Assembly: GCA_014801535.1 (NCBI GenBank)
Contig: JAAVEA010000031.1
Span: 1-64,000, forward strand
Reading direction: 5' to 3'
Source: Bacteroides sp.
Lineage (GTDB): Bacteria > Bacteroidota > Bacteroidia > Bacteroidales > Muribaculaceae
Length of the DNA stretch: 64,000 nucleotides
The number at the start of each line of letters is the position of its first letter. Within the stretch, counting starts at the first letter, position 1. The notes under the pieces were generated by a model, which searched no databases, was not told where the DNA came from, and worked only from the letters and a program-made list of their open reading frames with translations. This document shows positions 27,651 through 37,018 of the stretch, in pieces. The position numbers and the translations under genes are program-made.

Positions 27651-29063
27651 ATGAACGACACACGCAATACATTCTCCGGACTTGACATTCATGAAACAAT
27701 CGATGGCAAGAATGTTGAGACCGGGAAGATGGCTCCGGCCGAAAGCGCGGTAGCAGCTGTTGCCGCTGCGGCTGAAAGAGCCAAAAAGGCAACGAAACCC
27801 TCTCGTCCGGACCACTACATATGGGGGATATATATAATGTTCCTTCTGATCAGTGTGGTGGAACTGTTCAGCGCCTCCAGTTCTGAAGTCTCGGCATCGA
27901 ACGTATACAGTCCTCTGATTCGCCATGGCATTTTCCTGGTGATCGGCGTCGGAATCGTTCTCGGTCTGCAGAAGACACATTATGTGGTTATGCGGCGGAT
28001 GGCATGGATTGTGGCGATATTTTCTTTAGGACTTCTTGTGCTCTCCTCGGTGATGGGAATCGAAATCAACGGAGCGCAGAGAGCCATACGAATCGCCGGA
28101 ATGACAATTCAGCCGGCAGAGATGATAAAGCTGGCCGCAGTGCTCCTCCTGGCCGCGATCCTGTCAAAAAACCAGGCACCCGGCGGAGTGACAAACAGTG
28201 GCGTGATACAATGCGCTATAGTGGTCGTGGTCTTCGGTGCGCTGTTGTGGAGAAACGGTCTGACCAATATGATTCTTCTAATGGGTGTCAGTATAAGCAT
28301 GTTCCTCATTGGTGGAATTCAATGGCGCAAGTTCGGTATAGTAATGCTGGTGTATATGGTCTGCGCAGGAGCCCTTATGATGGTAAAATATATGCGTCCC
28401 GACACATCGCAGTTCGACGAGGTGAAGAAAGAACAGATGATAGCCGGTGCCACCACTTCAAGCGAGAAAGGAGGGGGACGCGCCGACACACATAAAGGAC
28501 GTCTCTCACGCTGGCTCGAGGGCACGAGCCCCGATGACCCCATCGACGACATGAACCGGCAGGTGGTGTTCTCCAATTTCGCGCAAGCCCACGGGGGAGT
28601 GCTTGGTCAGGGACCCGGAAACTCTCGCGAAAGCGCGCGTCTGCCTCTGGCATTCTCCGATTATATATTCTCTATTATAATAGAGGATACCGGATTTGTG
28701 GGAGGCTGCTGTCTGCTGCTTCTATATCTGCTGCTTGTGGCACGCGCCGGAAGAGTGGCGTATAAATGTTCACGTGCATTCCCCGCATTCCTTATAATGG
28801 GTTGCGCTGTGCTGATTGTGTTTCAGGCTCTGGTTCACATGGCGATCGTGACCGGTCTTTTCCCCGTGTCGGGCCAACCGTTGCCATTCATCTCAAAAGG
28901 TGGAACATCGATACTGGTGATGTCGGCTGCTATAGGGATGATGCTCTCTGTGAGCCGATATGCCGTAACAAGCGGTAACAAACAGGAAATAAAGGCTGAG
29001 ATGAAGGCTCTTCCGGAAGATCTTCAGGCAGCCAACATAAGTAACTATACAAACAATGGCTGA
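27651..29063 (+). CDS. ftsW: Septal peptidoglycan polymerase FtsW (SEDS family)
   Basis: 470 aa. A lipid II-polymerising SEDS glycosyltransferase acting with FtsI. A roughly 60-residue Ala-rich cytoplasmic N-terminus precedes about ten membrane helices. The SEDS signature GQPLPFISKGGTS lies near the C-terminus, and a long periplasmic loop (about residues 255-305) precedes it. The start at 27651 gives an N-terminal extension compared with E. coli FtsW (414 aa). Its last 8 bases overlap murG. Confidence 0.95.
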   Translation: MNDTRNTFSGLDIHETIDGKNVETGKMAPAESAVAAVAAAAERAKKATKPSRPDHYIWGIYIMFLLISVVELFSASSSEVSASNVYSPLIRHGIFLVIGVGIVLGLQKTHYVVMRRMAWIVAIFSLGLLVLSSVMGIEINGAQRAIRIAGMTIQPAEMIKLAAVLLLAAILSKNQAPGGVTNSGVIQCAIVVVVFGALLWRNGLTNMILLMGVSISMFLIGGIQWRKFGIVMLVYMVCAGALMMVKYMRPDTSQFDEVKKEQMIAGATTSSEKGGGRADTHKGRLSRWLEGTSPDDPIDDMNRQVVFSNFAQAHGGVLGQGPGNSRESARLPLAFSDYIFSIIIEDTGFVGGCCLLLLYLLLVARAGRVAYKCSRAFPAFLIMGCAVLIVFQALVHMAIVTGLFPVSGQPLPFISKGGTSILVMSAAIGMMLSVSRYAVTSGNKQEIKAEMKALPEDLQAANISNYTNNG

Positions 29064-30159
29064 AAAATATAACATACTTATAAGCGGAGGCGGCACCGGA
29101 GGACATATCTTCCCGGCTTTATCCATTGCCAATGCTCTTAAACGTCGACTCGACTGCAACATCCTCTTTGTTGGCGCAGACAACAGGATGGAAATGGAGA
29201 AAGTGCCGGCAGCGGGCTATGAAATCACAGGACTTCCTGTGGCAGGCTTCAACCGCAAGAATCTCTTGAAGAATGTTCCGGTGCTTTTGAAATTATGGAA
29301 AAGTATCCGAAAAGCGCGTCGGATAGTAAAAGATTTCAAACCTGATATTGCAATCGGGGTGGGAGGTTACGCTTCTGGTCCGACCCTGAAAGCAGCACAG
29401 AAAGCCGGAGTGCCGACGTTGTTGCAGGAACAGAATTCATATGCCGGAGTCACCAACAAACTTCTTGCCGCAAAGGCAGCCAAAATCTGTGTGGCCTACG
29501 ATGGCATGGAGAGATTCTTTCCGGCCGACAGAATTATAAAGACCGGTAATCCGGTGAGAAAGGATCTTCTGGAAGCAAAAAAAGAGAAAGGGAAGGCACG
29601 CGACAGTTTCGGCCTGGCCGCTGAAAGACCCACAGTGCTTGTAGTAGGCGGGAGTCTCGGTGCCCGCACTCTCAACGAAAGCATGGAAGCGCGTATACGT
29701 GAATTTGCAGACCGCGGCATACAGGTTATCTGGCAGACAGGAAAAAACTTCGGCGACAGAGGCCCGAAGGCAGCCAAAGGATTGAAAGGGATAGTAGTGA
29801 CTCAGTTCATCACCGACATGGCATCGGCCTACGCAGCAGCTGATCTCGTAGTGTCGCGAGCAGGAGCAAGCTCAATAAGCGAATTGCAGAATCTTGGCAA
29901 GCCATGCATCCTTGTGCCTTCTCCCAACGTAGCTGAAGATCATCAGACCAAAAACGCTCTCGCTCTTGTGGAGCGTGATGCGGCGGTTATGGTGACAGAT
30001 GCCGAAGCTCCCCGGAAACTTGCCGACACGGTAATCTCGCTAATATCAGATAAGGAACGACTGAAAAATATGGGGCACAACATCTCTGAAATGGCATTGC
30101 TCAACAGTGATGAAACAATTGTCGACGAAGTGATGAAAGTGCTCAGAAATCAGCAATAA
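29056..30159 (+). CDS. murG: UDP-GlcNAc:lipid I N-acetylglucosaminyltransferase (MurG)
   Basis: 367 aa, GT28 family, membrane-peripheral. Adds GlcNAc to lipid I to form lipid II. The glycine-rich SGGGTGGHIFPAL at residues 9-21 is the MurG lipid-binding G-loop; GGYASGP, LQEQNSYAG and VVGGSLGARTLNE follow, and the donor-site SRAGASSISEL lies near residue 272. The ATG is 8 bases inside ftsW, so translation is coupled. Confidence 0.97.
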   Translation: MAEKYNILISGGGTGGHIFPALSIANALKRRLDCNILFVGADNRMEMEKVPAAGYEITGLPVAGFNRKNLLKNVPVLLKLWKSIRKARRIVKDFKPDIAIGVGGYASGPTLKAAQKAGVPTLLQEQNSYAGVTNKLLAAKAAKICVAYDGMERFFPADRIIKTGNPVRKDLLEAKKEKGKARDSFGLAAERPTVLVVGGSLGARTLNESMEARIREFADRGIQVIWQTGKNFGDRGPKAAKGLKGIVVTQFITDMASAYAAADLVVSRAGASSISELQNLGKPCILVPSPNVAEDHQTKNALALVERDAAVMVTDAEAPRKLADTVISLISDKERLKNMGHNISEMALLNSDETIVDEVMKVLRNQQ

Positions 30160-30180
30160 CCAGAAGAAATATCCGAGACG

Positions 30181-31599
30181 ATGGAAAAAGGATTTAACCC
30201 ATTAAATAACACTGAGGATACAAAACAGAAAAGTCTCTATTTCGTTGGAGCCGGCGGAATCGGAATGGCCAATCTCGTAAGATATTATCTGCGTCACGGG
30301 GCAGCTACAGGGGGCTACGACCGCACCCCTTCCGATCTCACCTCCGCCCTTGAGAAAGAGGGAGCCATACTCACATTCACCGACTCCGAAGACGAGATTC
30401 CGCAGAAATTCCGGAATCCTGAGAAAACTTTGGTAGTCTACACCCCCGCCGTACCGGAAAGCAACCGTATTTTGAGATGGTTCCGTAAAAACGGTTTCGA
30501 GGTGATCAAACGCGCCGCACTACTCGGAAAAATCACCCGGCATACCGAAGCCATATGCATAGCCGGAAGCCACGGCAAAACCACCACATGCTCAATGACA
30601 GCCAACATACTCAGAAATTCATCTAAAGGCTGCACAGCTTTTCTTGGAGGAATACTTCGCAACACCGGGAGTAATCTTGTGCTCGACGAGAAGTCTGAAC
30701 TCAGCGTCATTGAAGCAGACGAATATGACCGCTCTTTCCATCACCTCAGCCCTAAAATAGCTGTCGTAACATCAACAGATCCTGATCATCTTGACATATA
30801 CGGAGATAAAGAACACTATCTCGAAGCCTTTTCCATTTTCACATCGCTTATCAGAGAAGGGGGGACTCTGATCACCCACACAGGGCTTGAATATACACCC
30901 GATGTAAAACCTGGAGTGTCGGTGGAAACCTACAGCGGAGGTTCTGAAGGGGACTGGCATACGGAAAATATACGCTACACCCATGGAAAGATATTCTTCG
31001 ATCTCATAGGACCCGGAATAAGGATCAACGATATAGAACCCGGGGTGCCGGTTGAGATAAATGTGGATAACGCTGTGGCCGCAGCAGCGGCAGCCATACA
31101 TGCCGGAGCCACGCCCGAGGAGGTAAAGGAAGGACTTAAGAGTTTCAGAGGCGCACGCAGAAGATTCGAGATCTATCTCGACGGAAGCGAAAGAGAGAAC
31201 GGCCCTGTGCTGATCGATGACTACGCTCATTCGCCTAATGAAGTGAAGGCTTCAATAGAATCTGTCAAGAAACTCTATCCCGGCCGAAAACTGAGTGTCA
31301 TCTTCCAACCGCATCTCTATACGCGCACCCGCGATTTCGCAAAGGAATTCGCAGAGGCTCTCTCCGGAGCCGACGAAGTGATAATGCCTGAAATCTATCC
31401 CGCACGCGAGCTGCCTATTGAAGGAATAACCTCCTCAATCATCCTCGATAACGTAAAAAGCAAAGAAAAAAGCTTTTGCGCGAGAAAAGATTTGTTGAAT
31501 CTGATAAAAAATAGTAATTTTGAAATCTTAATGACATTGGGTGCAGCCGACATAGACCGACTACTCCCCGATATCAAATCGATCCTTGAAAACAAATAA
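30181..31599 (+). CDS. murC: UDP-N-acetylmuramate:L-alanine ligase (MurC)
   Basis: 472 aa. First ligase of the stem peptide. Rossmann motif FVGAGGIGMANL is at residues 21-32; ATP loop GSHGKTTT is at 129-136; IEADEYDRSF and DDYAHSPNEV are the metal and C-domain motifs. The last base of its stop codon is the A of the ftsQ ATG (TAATG). The final 100 bases are AT-rich with unusual codons and contain a promoter-like pair described separately. A related ligase (Mpl) was considered, but length and context favour MurC. Confidence 0.94.
   Translation: MEKGFNPLNNTEDTKQKSLYFVGAGGIGMANLVRYYLRHGAATGGYDRTPSDLTSALEKEGAILTFTDSEDEIPQKFRNPEKTLVVYTPAVPESNRILRWFRKNGFEVIKRAALLGKITRHTEAICIAGSHGKTTTCSMTANILRNSSKGCTAFLGGILRNTGSNLVLDEKSELSVIEADEYDRSFHHLSPKIAVVTSTDPDHLDIYGDKEHYLEAFSIFTSLIREGGTLITHTGLEYTPDVKPGVSVETYSGGSEGDWHTENIRYTHGKIFFDLIGPGIRINDIEPGVPVEINVDNAVAAAAAAIHAGATPEEVKEGLKSFRGARRRFEIYLDGSERENGPVLIDDYAHSPNEVKASIESVKKLYPGRKLSVIFQPHLYTRTRDFAKEFAEALSGADEVIMPEIYPARELPIEGITSSIILDNVKSKEKSFCARKDLLNLIKNSNFEILMTLGAADIDRLLPDIKSILENK
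31491..31522 (+). promoter_or_regulatory. Internal promoter inside the 3' end of murC
   Basis: TTTG (31491-31494), a 20-base spacer and TAATTTTG (31515-31522) form a full consensus match inside the murC reading frame, 77 bases before ftsQ. It would let ftsQ-ftsA-ftsZ be transcribed separately. Confidence 0.55.
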
Positions 31600-32453
31600 T
31601 GACAGCGACGGGTAAAACCATAATGAAATGGAGTATTCTGCTACTCCTCTTCGCCTACTGTATCACCATGAGTGTATGGGCAAAGGGGGAGGCAGATCGT
31701 CATGTGTGCGAAGGGATAGATATTGAAGTCAAAGGGAACAGGAATATGGATACTGTGGTGGTGCGCGGTGTGGCCAAAGAGCTCGCGAAATACCCCCACC
31801 GCTTAAAAGGAGCAAGGCTTAATGAGATAAACACCGTCGAAATAGAAAAATATCTTACAGCACTCAACACTTTTGAAAGTGTGAACTGCATGATTTCGTC
31901 GGGCGGACGTCTGAAAATAGAGATTGTTCCTCTGGTTCCGGTGATGAGAGTCTTCATAGGAAACAAATCATATTACATCAACAAGGATGGAAAACAGATT
32001 GACTCCAAGGCTGAATTCTATACGGAAGCACCGGTAGTAACCGGCAATTTCAATTCAGAATTTCAACCCAAGGCCATTCTCCCCTTGGTGAAATACATTG
32101 ATAAAGACCCCATGCTCCGAGAACTGGTGTCGATGATCGAAGCCCGAGATGCCAACAATCTGCTGCTTGTGCCCAGAATGTTGGGACATGTGGTGAATTT
32201 TGGCGACACCACACGACTTCAGGAGAAAAAAGAGGCTCTTCAATTGTTCTATAAGAAAGTTATGCCATATAAGGGATGGGAGGAATATGATACCATCTCG
32301 GTAAAATTCCGCGATCAGGTTGTGGCGACACGACGAATCAAGCCGATTGCACCGGCACCGATTGAAGACAGTGAGGATATTGATCCGGATGAAACAACAT
32401 TAGGCGACCATCTGAACTCCACAGATGAGGATATAGCAAAAACAGAAGAATAG
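31599..32453 (+). CDS. ftsQ: Cell division protein FtsQ (DivIB)
   Basis: 284 aa. A short cytoplasmic tail, one membrane helix at about residues 9-27, then a POTRA-like segment (about 38-110) and beta domain in the periplasm. An acidic C-terminal tail (EDSEDIDPDE) ends the protein. The match to FtsQ is by topology and by position between murC and ftsA, as in most dcw clusters. FtsQ scaffolds FtsL/FtsB and recruits FtsW-FtsI (family knowledge). Confidence 0.87.
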   Translation: MTATGKTIMKWSILLLLFAYCITMSVWAKGEADRHVCEGIDIEVKGNRNMDTVVVRGVAKELAKYPHRLKGARLNEINTVEIEKYLTALNTFESVNCMISSGGRLKIEIVPLVPVMRVFIGNKSYYINKDGKQIDSKAEFYTEAPVVTGNFNSEFQPKAILPLVKYIDKDPMLRELVSMIEARDANNLLLVPRMLGHVVNFGDTTRLQEKKEALQLFYKKVMPYKGWEEYDTISVKFRDQVVATRRIKPIAPAPIEDSEDIDPDETTLGDHLNSTDEDIAKTEE

Positions 32454-32460
32454 ACGGGAT

Positions 32461-33807
32461 ATGAACGAAGATAGATATGTCGCTGCGATTGAGATAAGCA
32501 GTTCAAAGATAATAGGGGTTGTGGGAAAACTGCGACCTACAAACCAGCTCGACATCATAGCTTGTGAGCAGGATCACGGAGTTGAAGGTGTGAGATACGG
32601 AGTAATACAGAATCTTGAAGATACCTCGCTCCGCATTCAGCATCTGCTCAATAAGCTTCAGCGACGCGCCACGGTGCAGCCGCGCCAGATCACGGGCGTA
32701 TACATCGGTCTATCAGGACGCTCACTGCGCTCACTGACCACAGAAGTGAGCAAGAACCTTCCCGACGACACAGAGATAACCCAGGATATAATAGCAGGCT
32801 TACGCGCCCAGGCTCTGAAGACTGCAATCGATAACTCTCTCGAAGTGGTAGATGCCATTCCACGCATTTTTAAGGTGGGGAAAACCGAGACAAGAGCCCC
32901 CAAGGGGATGATCGGCAACAGCATCAAAGCCACCTATGACCTGATTGTCTGCCGCCCGGAACTTAAACGGAATCTCGTCAGAACCCTTCACGATAAGCTT
33001 GGAATACAGATAAACGGGGCGATGGTTACGGCGTTATGCACAGGTCAGCTAATACTCCGCTCCGATGAAAAGAATCTCGGCTGTATGCTCGTCGACATGG
33101 GAGCCGAAACCACAACGGTCACGATATACAAGGGTGGTCATCTGCGTTATTTCGCTACCCTCCCCCTTGGCGGACGCAACATCACACGTGACATCACATC
33201 GCTGCATATCCTTGAAGACAAGGCGGAAGACCTGAAAAAGACATCAGGAGATGCGATAGCCCGCGATTCCGTCTCTTCGCTGAATATGAACGGGGTGAAA
33301 ATGACCGACGTATCAAATCTCATAGTGGCTCGGGCTGAAGAGATCGTAGCCAATATCATAGAGCAGATAGCCTATGCCGACTTGAAGGAAAAAGATATAC
33401 CGGGGGGTATAATCTGTATAGGCGGAGGCTCGCAGCTCAGAGGTATACTTGAACTTCTCGGCGACCGAAGCAAACTCTCGGTGCGCCGCGGACAGCTTCC
33501 AAGTTATATCCGTCTTGAAGACAACAGCAAGGCTCCGGCACTTGAAATCATAGAAGTGGCAAGTGTGTTATACACCGGTGCTACAAACAATAATGCCGAA
33601 TGTCTTGTAATTCCACAACGTGAGGCGTTGCCCGTAAACGGTGATCCCCATGCGGAAGAAATAGTGGAAGAAGAAGAAAGCCGACGCAAAAGAGGTTCTG
33701 ACAAGAAACCCAAGAAGAAAGGACCTTCAATCTTCGACAAATGGAGCAACAAGCTTTCTTCTTTCTTTACAGGCAACGAAGATGATGACGACGACATCAT
33801 CGAATAA
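32461..33807 (+). CDS. ftsA: Cell division protein FtsA
   Basis: 448 aa. Actin-like ATPase that tethers FtsZ to the membrane. The N-terminal phosphate motif reads AIEISSSKI (residues 9-17), with Glu11 where many FtsA have Asp; a Glu here is also known in Bacteroidota. The second phosphate motif VDMGAETTT and adenosine loop CIGGGSQLRG are intact, and the SHS2/1C domain lies at about 85-165. A long charged tail (EEEESRRKRGSDKKPKKKG) precedes the end SIFDKWSNKLSSFF, a likely amphipathic membrane-targeting helix. Confidence 0.95.
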   Translation: MNEDRYVAAIEISSSKIIGVVGKLRPTNQLDIIACEQDHGVEGVRYGVIQNLEDTSLRIQHLLNKLQRRATVQPRQITGVYIGLSGRSLRSLTTEVSKNLPDDTEITQDIIAGLRAQALKTAIDNSLEVVDAIPRIFKVGKTETRAPKGMIGNSIKATYDLIVCRPELKRNLVRTLHDKLGIQINGAMVTALCTGQLILRSDEKNLGCMLVDMGAETTTVTIYKGGHLRYFATLPLGGRNITRDITSLHILEDKAEDLKKTSGDAIARDSVSSLNMNGVKMTDVSNLIVARAEEIVANIIEQIAYADLKEKDIPGGIICIGGGSQLRGILELLGDRSKLSVRRGQLPSYIRLEDNSKAPALEIIEVASVLYTGATNNNAECLVIPQREALPVNGDPHAEEIVEEEESRRKRGSDKKPKKKGPSIFDKWSNKLSSFFTGNEDDDDDIIE

Positions 33808-33831
33808 TTCACTTACTCATCTCCAACACCA

Positions 33832-35226
33832 ATGACAGAAGACTTTACATCAGATATAGATATCCGCGATATCAACGACACCTCCGGCTTCGCCGAGGAG
33901 AGAAACGACGCCATCATAAAGGTGGTGGGCGTAGGTGGTGGCGGCTGCAATGCTGTGAGCTATATGTATAATCTTCAGATTCCACATATCAACTTTGTTG
34001 TATGCAACACCGATAAGCAGAGTCTGGAGATGTCGCCCGTACCTAACAAAATACTTCTCGGTCCGGGGCGCGGAGCGGGAAACAAACCTGAAGTGGGAAG
34101 ACAGTATGCTGAAGAATATCAGGATAAGATTGCCGAACTTTTCACCGACAAGACGGAAATGGTCTTCATCACCGCAGGTATGGGTGGCGGAACCGGAACG
34201 GGAGCAAGCCCGGTCGTGGCAAAAATAGCCAAAGACTCAGGAATGCTTACCATAGGAATTGTGACCGTGCCGTTCCTTTTCGAAGGAGAGAAGAAAATTT
34301 TAAAAGCGCTTGACGGTGCCAAAGAGATGAAGAAACATGTGGATGCGCTGCTGGTTATCAATAACGAGAACCTCGTAGAGCTCTACAAAGACCTGAATTT
34401 CTTCAATGCGTTCGGCAAAGCCGATGACACGCTTGCTAATGCAGCCCGCTCAATCTCAGAAATCATTTCCGACCCCTGCTACATCAATGTCGACTTCCAG
34501 GATGTCAAAACCACTCTCAAGGACTCCGGAACTGCAATCATATCCACAGCATACGGCGAAGGCGAACACCGAATTTCCAATGCAATCCAGAATGCACTGC
34601 ATTCCCCTTTGCTGAAAACCCATGATATCTACAGTTCCAAGCGACTCCTATTCAAATTCATGTGCTGGAAGGATTCTCCAAATCCGCTGCGCACGGAAGA
34701 GATTTCGGAAATCACGCAATTCACCAATAAGCTGCCATCGAGCATTGATGTGAAATGGGGTATAGGTGATGACCCTTCCTTAGGAGATAAAGTAAAGATC
34801 ACCGTGCTCGCTTCCGGATTTGACGTGACCCTCCGCGAAGGAGAGGAAGACAAACCGGGAGGAAAAGGGAAGATAATAGTCATGGGCAATAATGGCGAAG
34901 ACGACAAGAAAGCCCAGGCACAGAAGCAGGAAGAACGTGTGGCCATAGAGGAATATTATGGTGGCGACCGCCTCACAAAACAGGCTCGCGACGCCGATAA
35001 GCTCCGCTATGCCGTGCTCACTCCATCGATGTTCGATGATTACGAAATCATCGCACGTCTCGAACGCACTCCCGCTTATAACAGACCGACGAACTTCAAC
35101 GAAACTCTCAAGAAATTGAGTGAGGCCACTGTTATGCCCGAATCAAAACCGGAACCAAGAAATGGATACCGTCCAGACAGCTCGTCATCTTCCGGCTCGA
35201 GCGGAGAAAACGTAATAACATTCTGA
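33832..35226 (+). CDS. ftsZ: Cell division protein FtsZ
   Basis: 464 aa. Tubulin-like GTPase forming the Z ring. GTP-binding VGVGGGGCNAVS lies at about residues 30-41, the tubulin signature GGGTGTG at 118-124, and the catalytic T7 loop NVDFQDVKTTLKDSG near 220. The core ends near residue 330. A linker follows with charged and Ser/Gly-rich stretches, and the protein ends GENVITF; the common FtsZ tail peptide of the IPAFLRK type is not seen. Last gene of the dcw cluster. Confidence 0.97.
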   Translation: MTEDFTSDIDIRDINDTSGFAEERNDAIIKVVGVGGGGCNAVSYMYNLQIPHINFVVCNTDKQSLEMSPVPNKILLGPGRGAGNKPEVGRQYAEEYQDKIAELFTDKTEMVFITAGMGGGTGTGASPVVAKIAKDSGMLTIGIVTVPFLFEGEKKILKALDGAKEMKKHVDALLVINNENLVELYKDLNFFNAFGKADDTLANAARSISEIISDPCYINVDFQDVKTTLKDSGTAIISTAYGEGEHRISNAIQNALHSPLLKTHDIYSSKRLLFKFMCWKDSPNPLRTEEISEITQFTNKLPSSIDVKWGIGDDPSLGDKVKITVLASGFDVTLREGEEDKPGGKGKIIVMGNNGEDDKKAQAQKQEERVAIEEYYGGDRLTKQARDADKLRYAVLTPSMFDDYEIIARLERTPAYNRPTNFNETLKKLSEATVMPESKPEPRNGYRPDSSSSSGSSGENVITF

Positions 35227-35263
35227 TAAATAGAAAACCTACTTACAACCAGAATAAGCATTA

Positions 35264-36979
35264 ATGGAAAATAAATTTTCAATGGTGGCCAAGACATTTC
35301 AGGGTCTTGAAGATGTGCTCCGCGACGAGCTCATCTCCTTGGGTGCTGAAAATGTAGAGATGGGCCGCCGTATGGTTAGCTTCGAAGGCGACCTCGCTCT
35401 TATGTATAAGGCTAATCTCTGCTGCCGCACAGCTCTGAGGATTCTGAAGCCGATTGAAAAATTCACGGCTCATGATCCCGACGAACTGTATGATATCGTA
35501 AGAGATATTCCATGGGAGAAATATATGACTCCCGAAACCACATTCTCTATCGATTCAACCGTCAATAGCGATGAATTCACCCATTCCAAGTTTGTGACCT
35601 ACCGGGTGAAGGATGGAATAGTGGATCACTTCCGCGACCTCACCGGAGAGCGTCCATCGATCAGAGTTACAGGAGCTGACCTGATGCTTAATGTCCATAT
35701 ATTTGAAGACCGCGTCACCATCTCGCTCGATTCAAGCGGAGAACCCCTTTCAAAACGCGGTTATCGTGTGGCACAGACCGAGGCTCCCATTAATGAAGTG
35801 CTGGCCGCCGGAATCATCATGAAAACCGGTTGGAGAGGAGATTGTAATTTTGTAGACCCGATGTGCGGCTCAGGAACATTCCTAATTGAAGCCGCGCTCA
35901 TAGCCGGAAATATAAATCCGGGTATATATCGCGAAAATTTCGCCTTTGAAAAATGGACCGATTTCGACAAGGAGCTTTTTGAAGAACTCTACAATGACGA
36001 CAGCGCCGAGCGTGAATTCGATTTCAAGATCTATGGAGGTGACATTGATCCGGAGGCGGTGAGCATAGCCCGCAGGAATATAAAGATGGCGAAAGTGGAC
36101 GATATGGTGGAACTTACCTGCCGTCCGATGCGCGACTGGGTGGATAATCCGGAAGATGGGATCCTTGTCATGAATCCGCCCTACGGAGCAAGACTCAAAC
36201 CCGATGATATGACCGAGCTCTATAAAGGGATCGGTAGCTGCCTTAAAAAGAACTTCCCCGGCTATCATGCATGGATCATCGGCATGAACGATGAGGATTT
36301 TGCAAATATCGGTCTGAAACCGTCATTGAAGATTCCATTGCTTAACGGAAGCATCGAATGTTCGCTGCGTGAGTATGTGCTCTTCGATGGCTCTTATTCA
36401 GATTTCCGTGCAGAAGGAGGTAAAGTGAGCCATTATGATGAAGAGGATGCGGAGGAGCGCCGTCCACGCAAAATGCGTCATCTTTCAGACGATGAATGGA
36501 AAGCTGAAACCCGGAAGTTCGGACACGGGAAAGAGAGATCGTCAAAAGCCGGTAAAGGAGCAAAGGGTAGTTTTGGAAACGACCGTAGATTTGATAAGAA
36601 AAACAAACCTGCGAGAGCCGAACGCAAACGTTTTGACTCAACTGTAGACATGGATGGCTTCGCAGAACAGGATTTTTCACGTAAAAGCGACAGCCGTAAG
36701 GAAAGACGCTCTTTCGACACAGACCGCAAATTCGGTGGCGATCGTAAACCCGGCGGTGACCGCAGATTTAGCAACGACCGCAAACCGTCCGGAGATCGTA
36801 AATTCAACGATGACCGTAAATTCAGCGATAACCGTAAATTCAGCGGAAAGCGTGATTATAAGAAAATCGAACCGCAAGGACCTAAGATCTCAGCCGACAG
36901 AGCATATGTATTCTCAGATGTGCCTATGCGCTCACGAAAAAAGAAATATCGCTCTGACGAGGATAGCACAGCCGAATGA
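35264..36979 (+). CDS. THUMP-domain class I RNA methyltransferase with basic repetitive tail
   Basis: 571 aa. N-terminal THUMP RNA-binding domain (about residues 40-165), then a Rossmann methyltransferase with SAM site DPMCGSGTFLIEAA (about 193-206) and target-base motif NPPYG (304-308). This resembles the N-terminal half of RlmL, the 23S rRNA m2G2445 methyltransferase; the E. coli fusion also has the RlmK half, which is absent here. From about residue 385 the protein becomes highly charged, including seven 6-residue units of the DRKFxx type (about 487-528). The tail probably binds RNA (inference). Confidence 0.88.
   Translation: MENKFSMVAKTFQGLEDVLRDELISLGAENVEMGRRMVSFEGDLALMYKANLCCRTALRILKPIEKFTAHDPDELYDIVRDIPWEKYMTPETTFSIDSTVNSDEFTHSKFVTYRVKDGIVDHFRDLTGERPSIRVTGADLMLNVHIFEDRVTISLDSSGEPLSKRGYRVAQTEAPINEVLAAGIIMKTGWRGDCNFVDPMCGSGTFLIEAALIAGNINPGIYRENFAFEKWTDFDKELFEELYNDDSAEREFDFKIYGGDIDPEAVSIARRNIKMAKVDDMVELTCRPMRDWVDNPEDGILVMNPPYGARLKPDDMTELYKGIGSCLKKNFPGYHAWIIGMNDEDFANIGLKPSLKIPLLNGSIECSLREYVLFDGSYSDFRAEGGKVSHYDEEDAEERRPRKMRHLSDDEWKAETRKFGHGKERSSKAGKGAKGSFGNDRRFDKKNKPARAERKRFDSTVDMDGFAEQDFSRKSDSRKERRSFDTDRKFGGDRKPGGDRRFSNDRKPSGDRKFNDDRKFSDNRKFSGKRDYKKIEPQGPKISADRAYVFSDVPMRSRKKKYRSDEDSTAE
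36722..36847 (+). repeat. In-frame 18-bp tandem repeat (DRKFxx units)
   Basis: Seven consecutive 18-bp units encode DRKFGG, DRKPGG, DRRFSN, DRKPSG, DRKFND, DRKFSD and NRKFSG in the methyltransferase tail. Units have diverged in DNA as well as protein, so this is not a recent slippage event. Confidence 0.85.
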
Positions 36980-37018
36980 AGTCTCGATTAGGCGACTTCA
37001 AAAAATCAGCAGCAGCCA

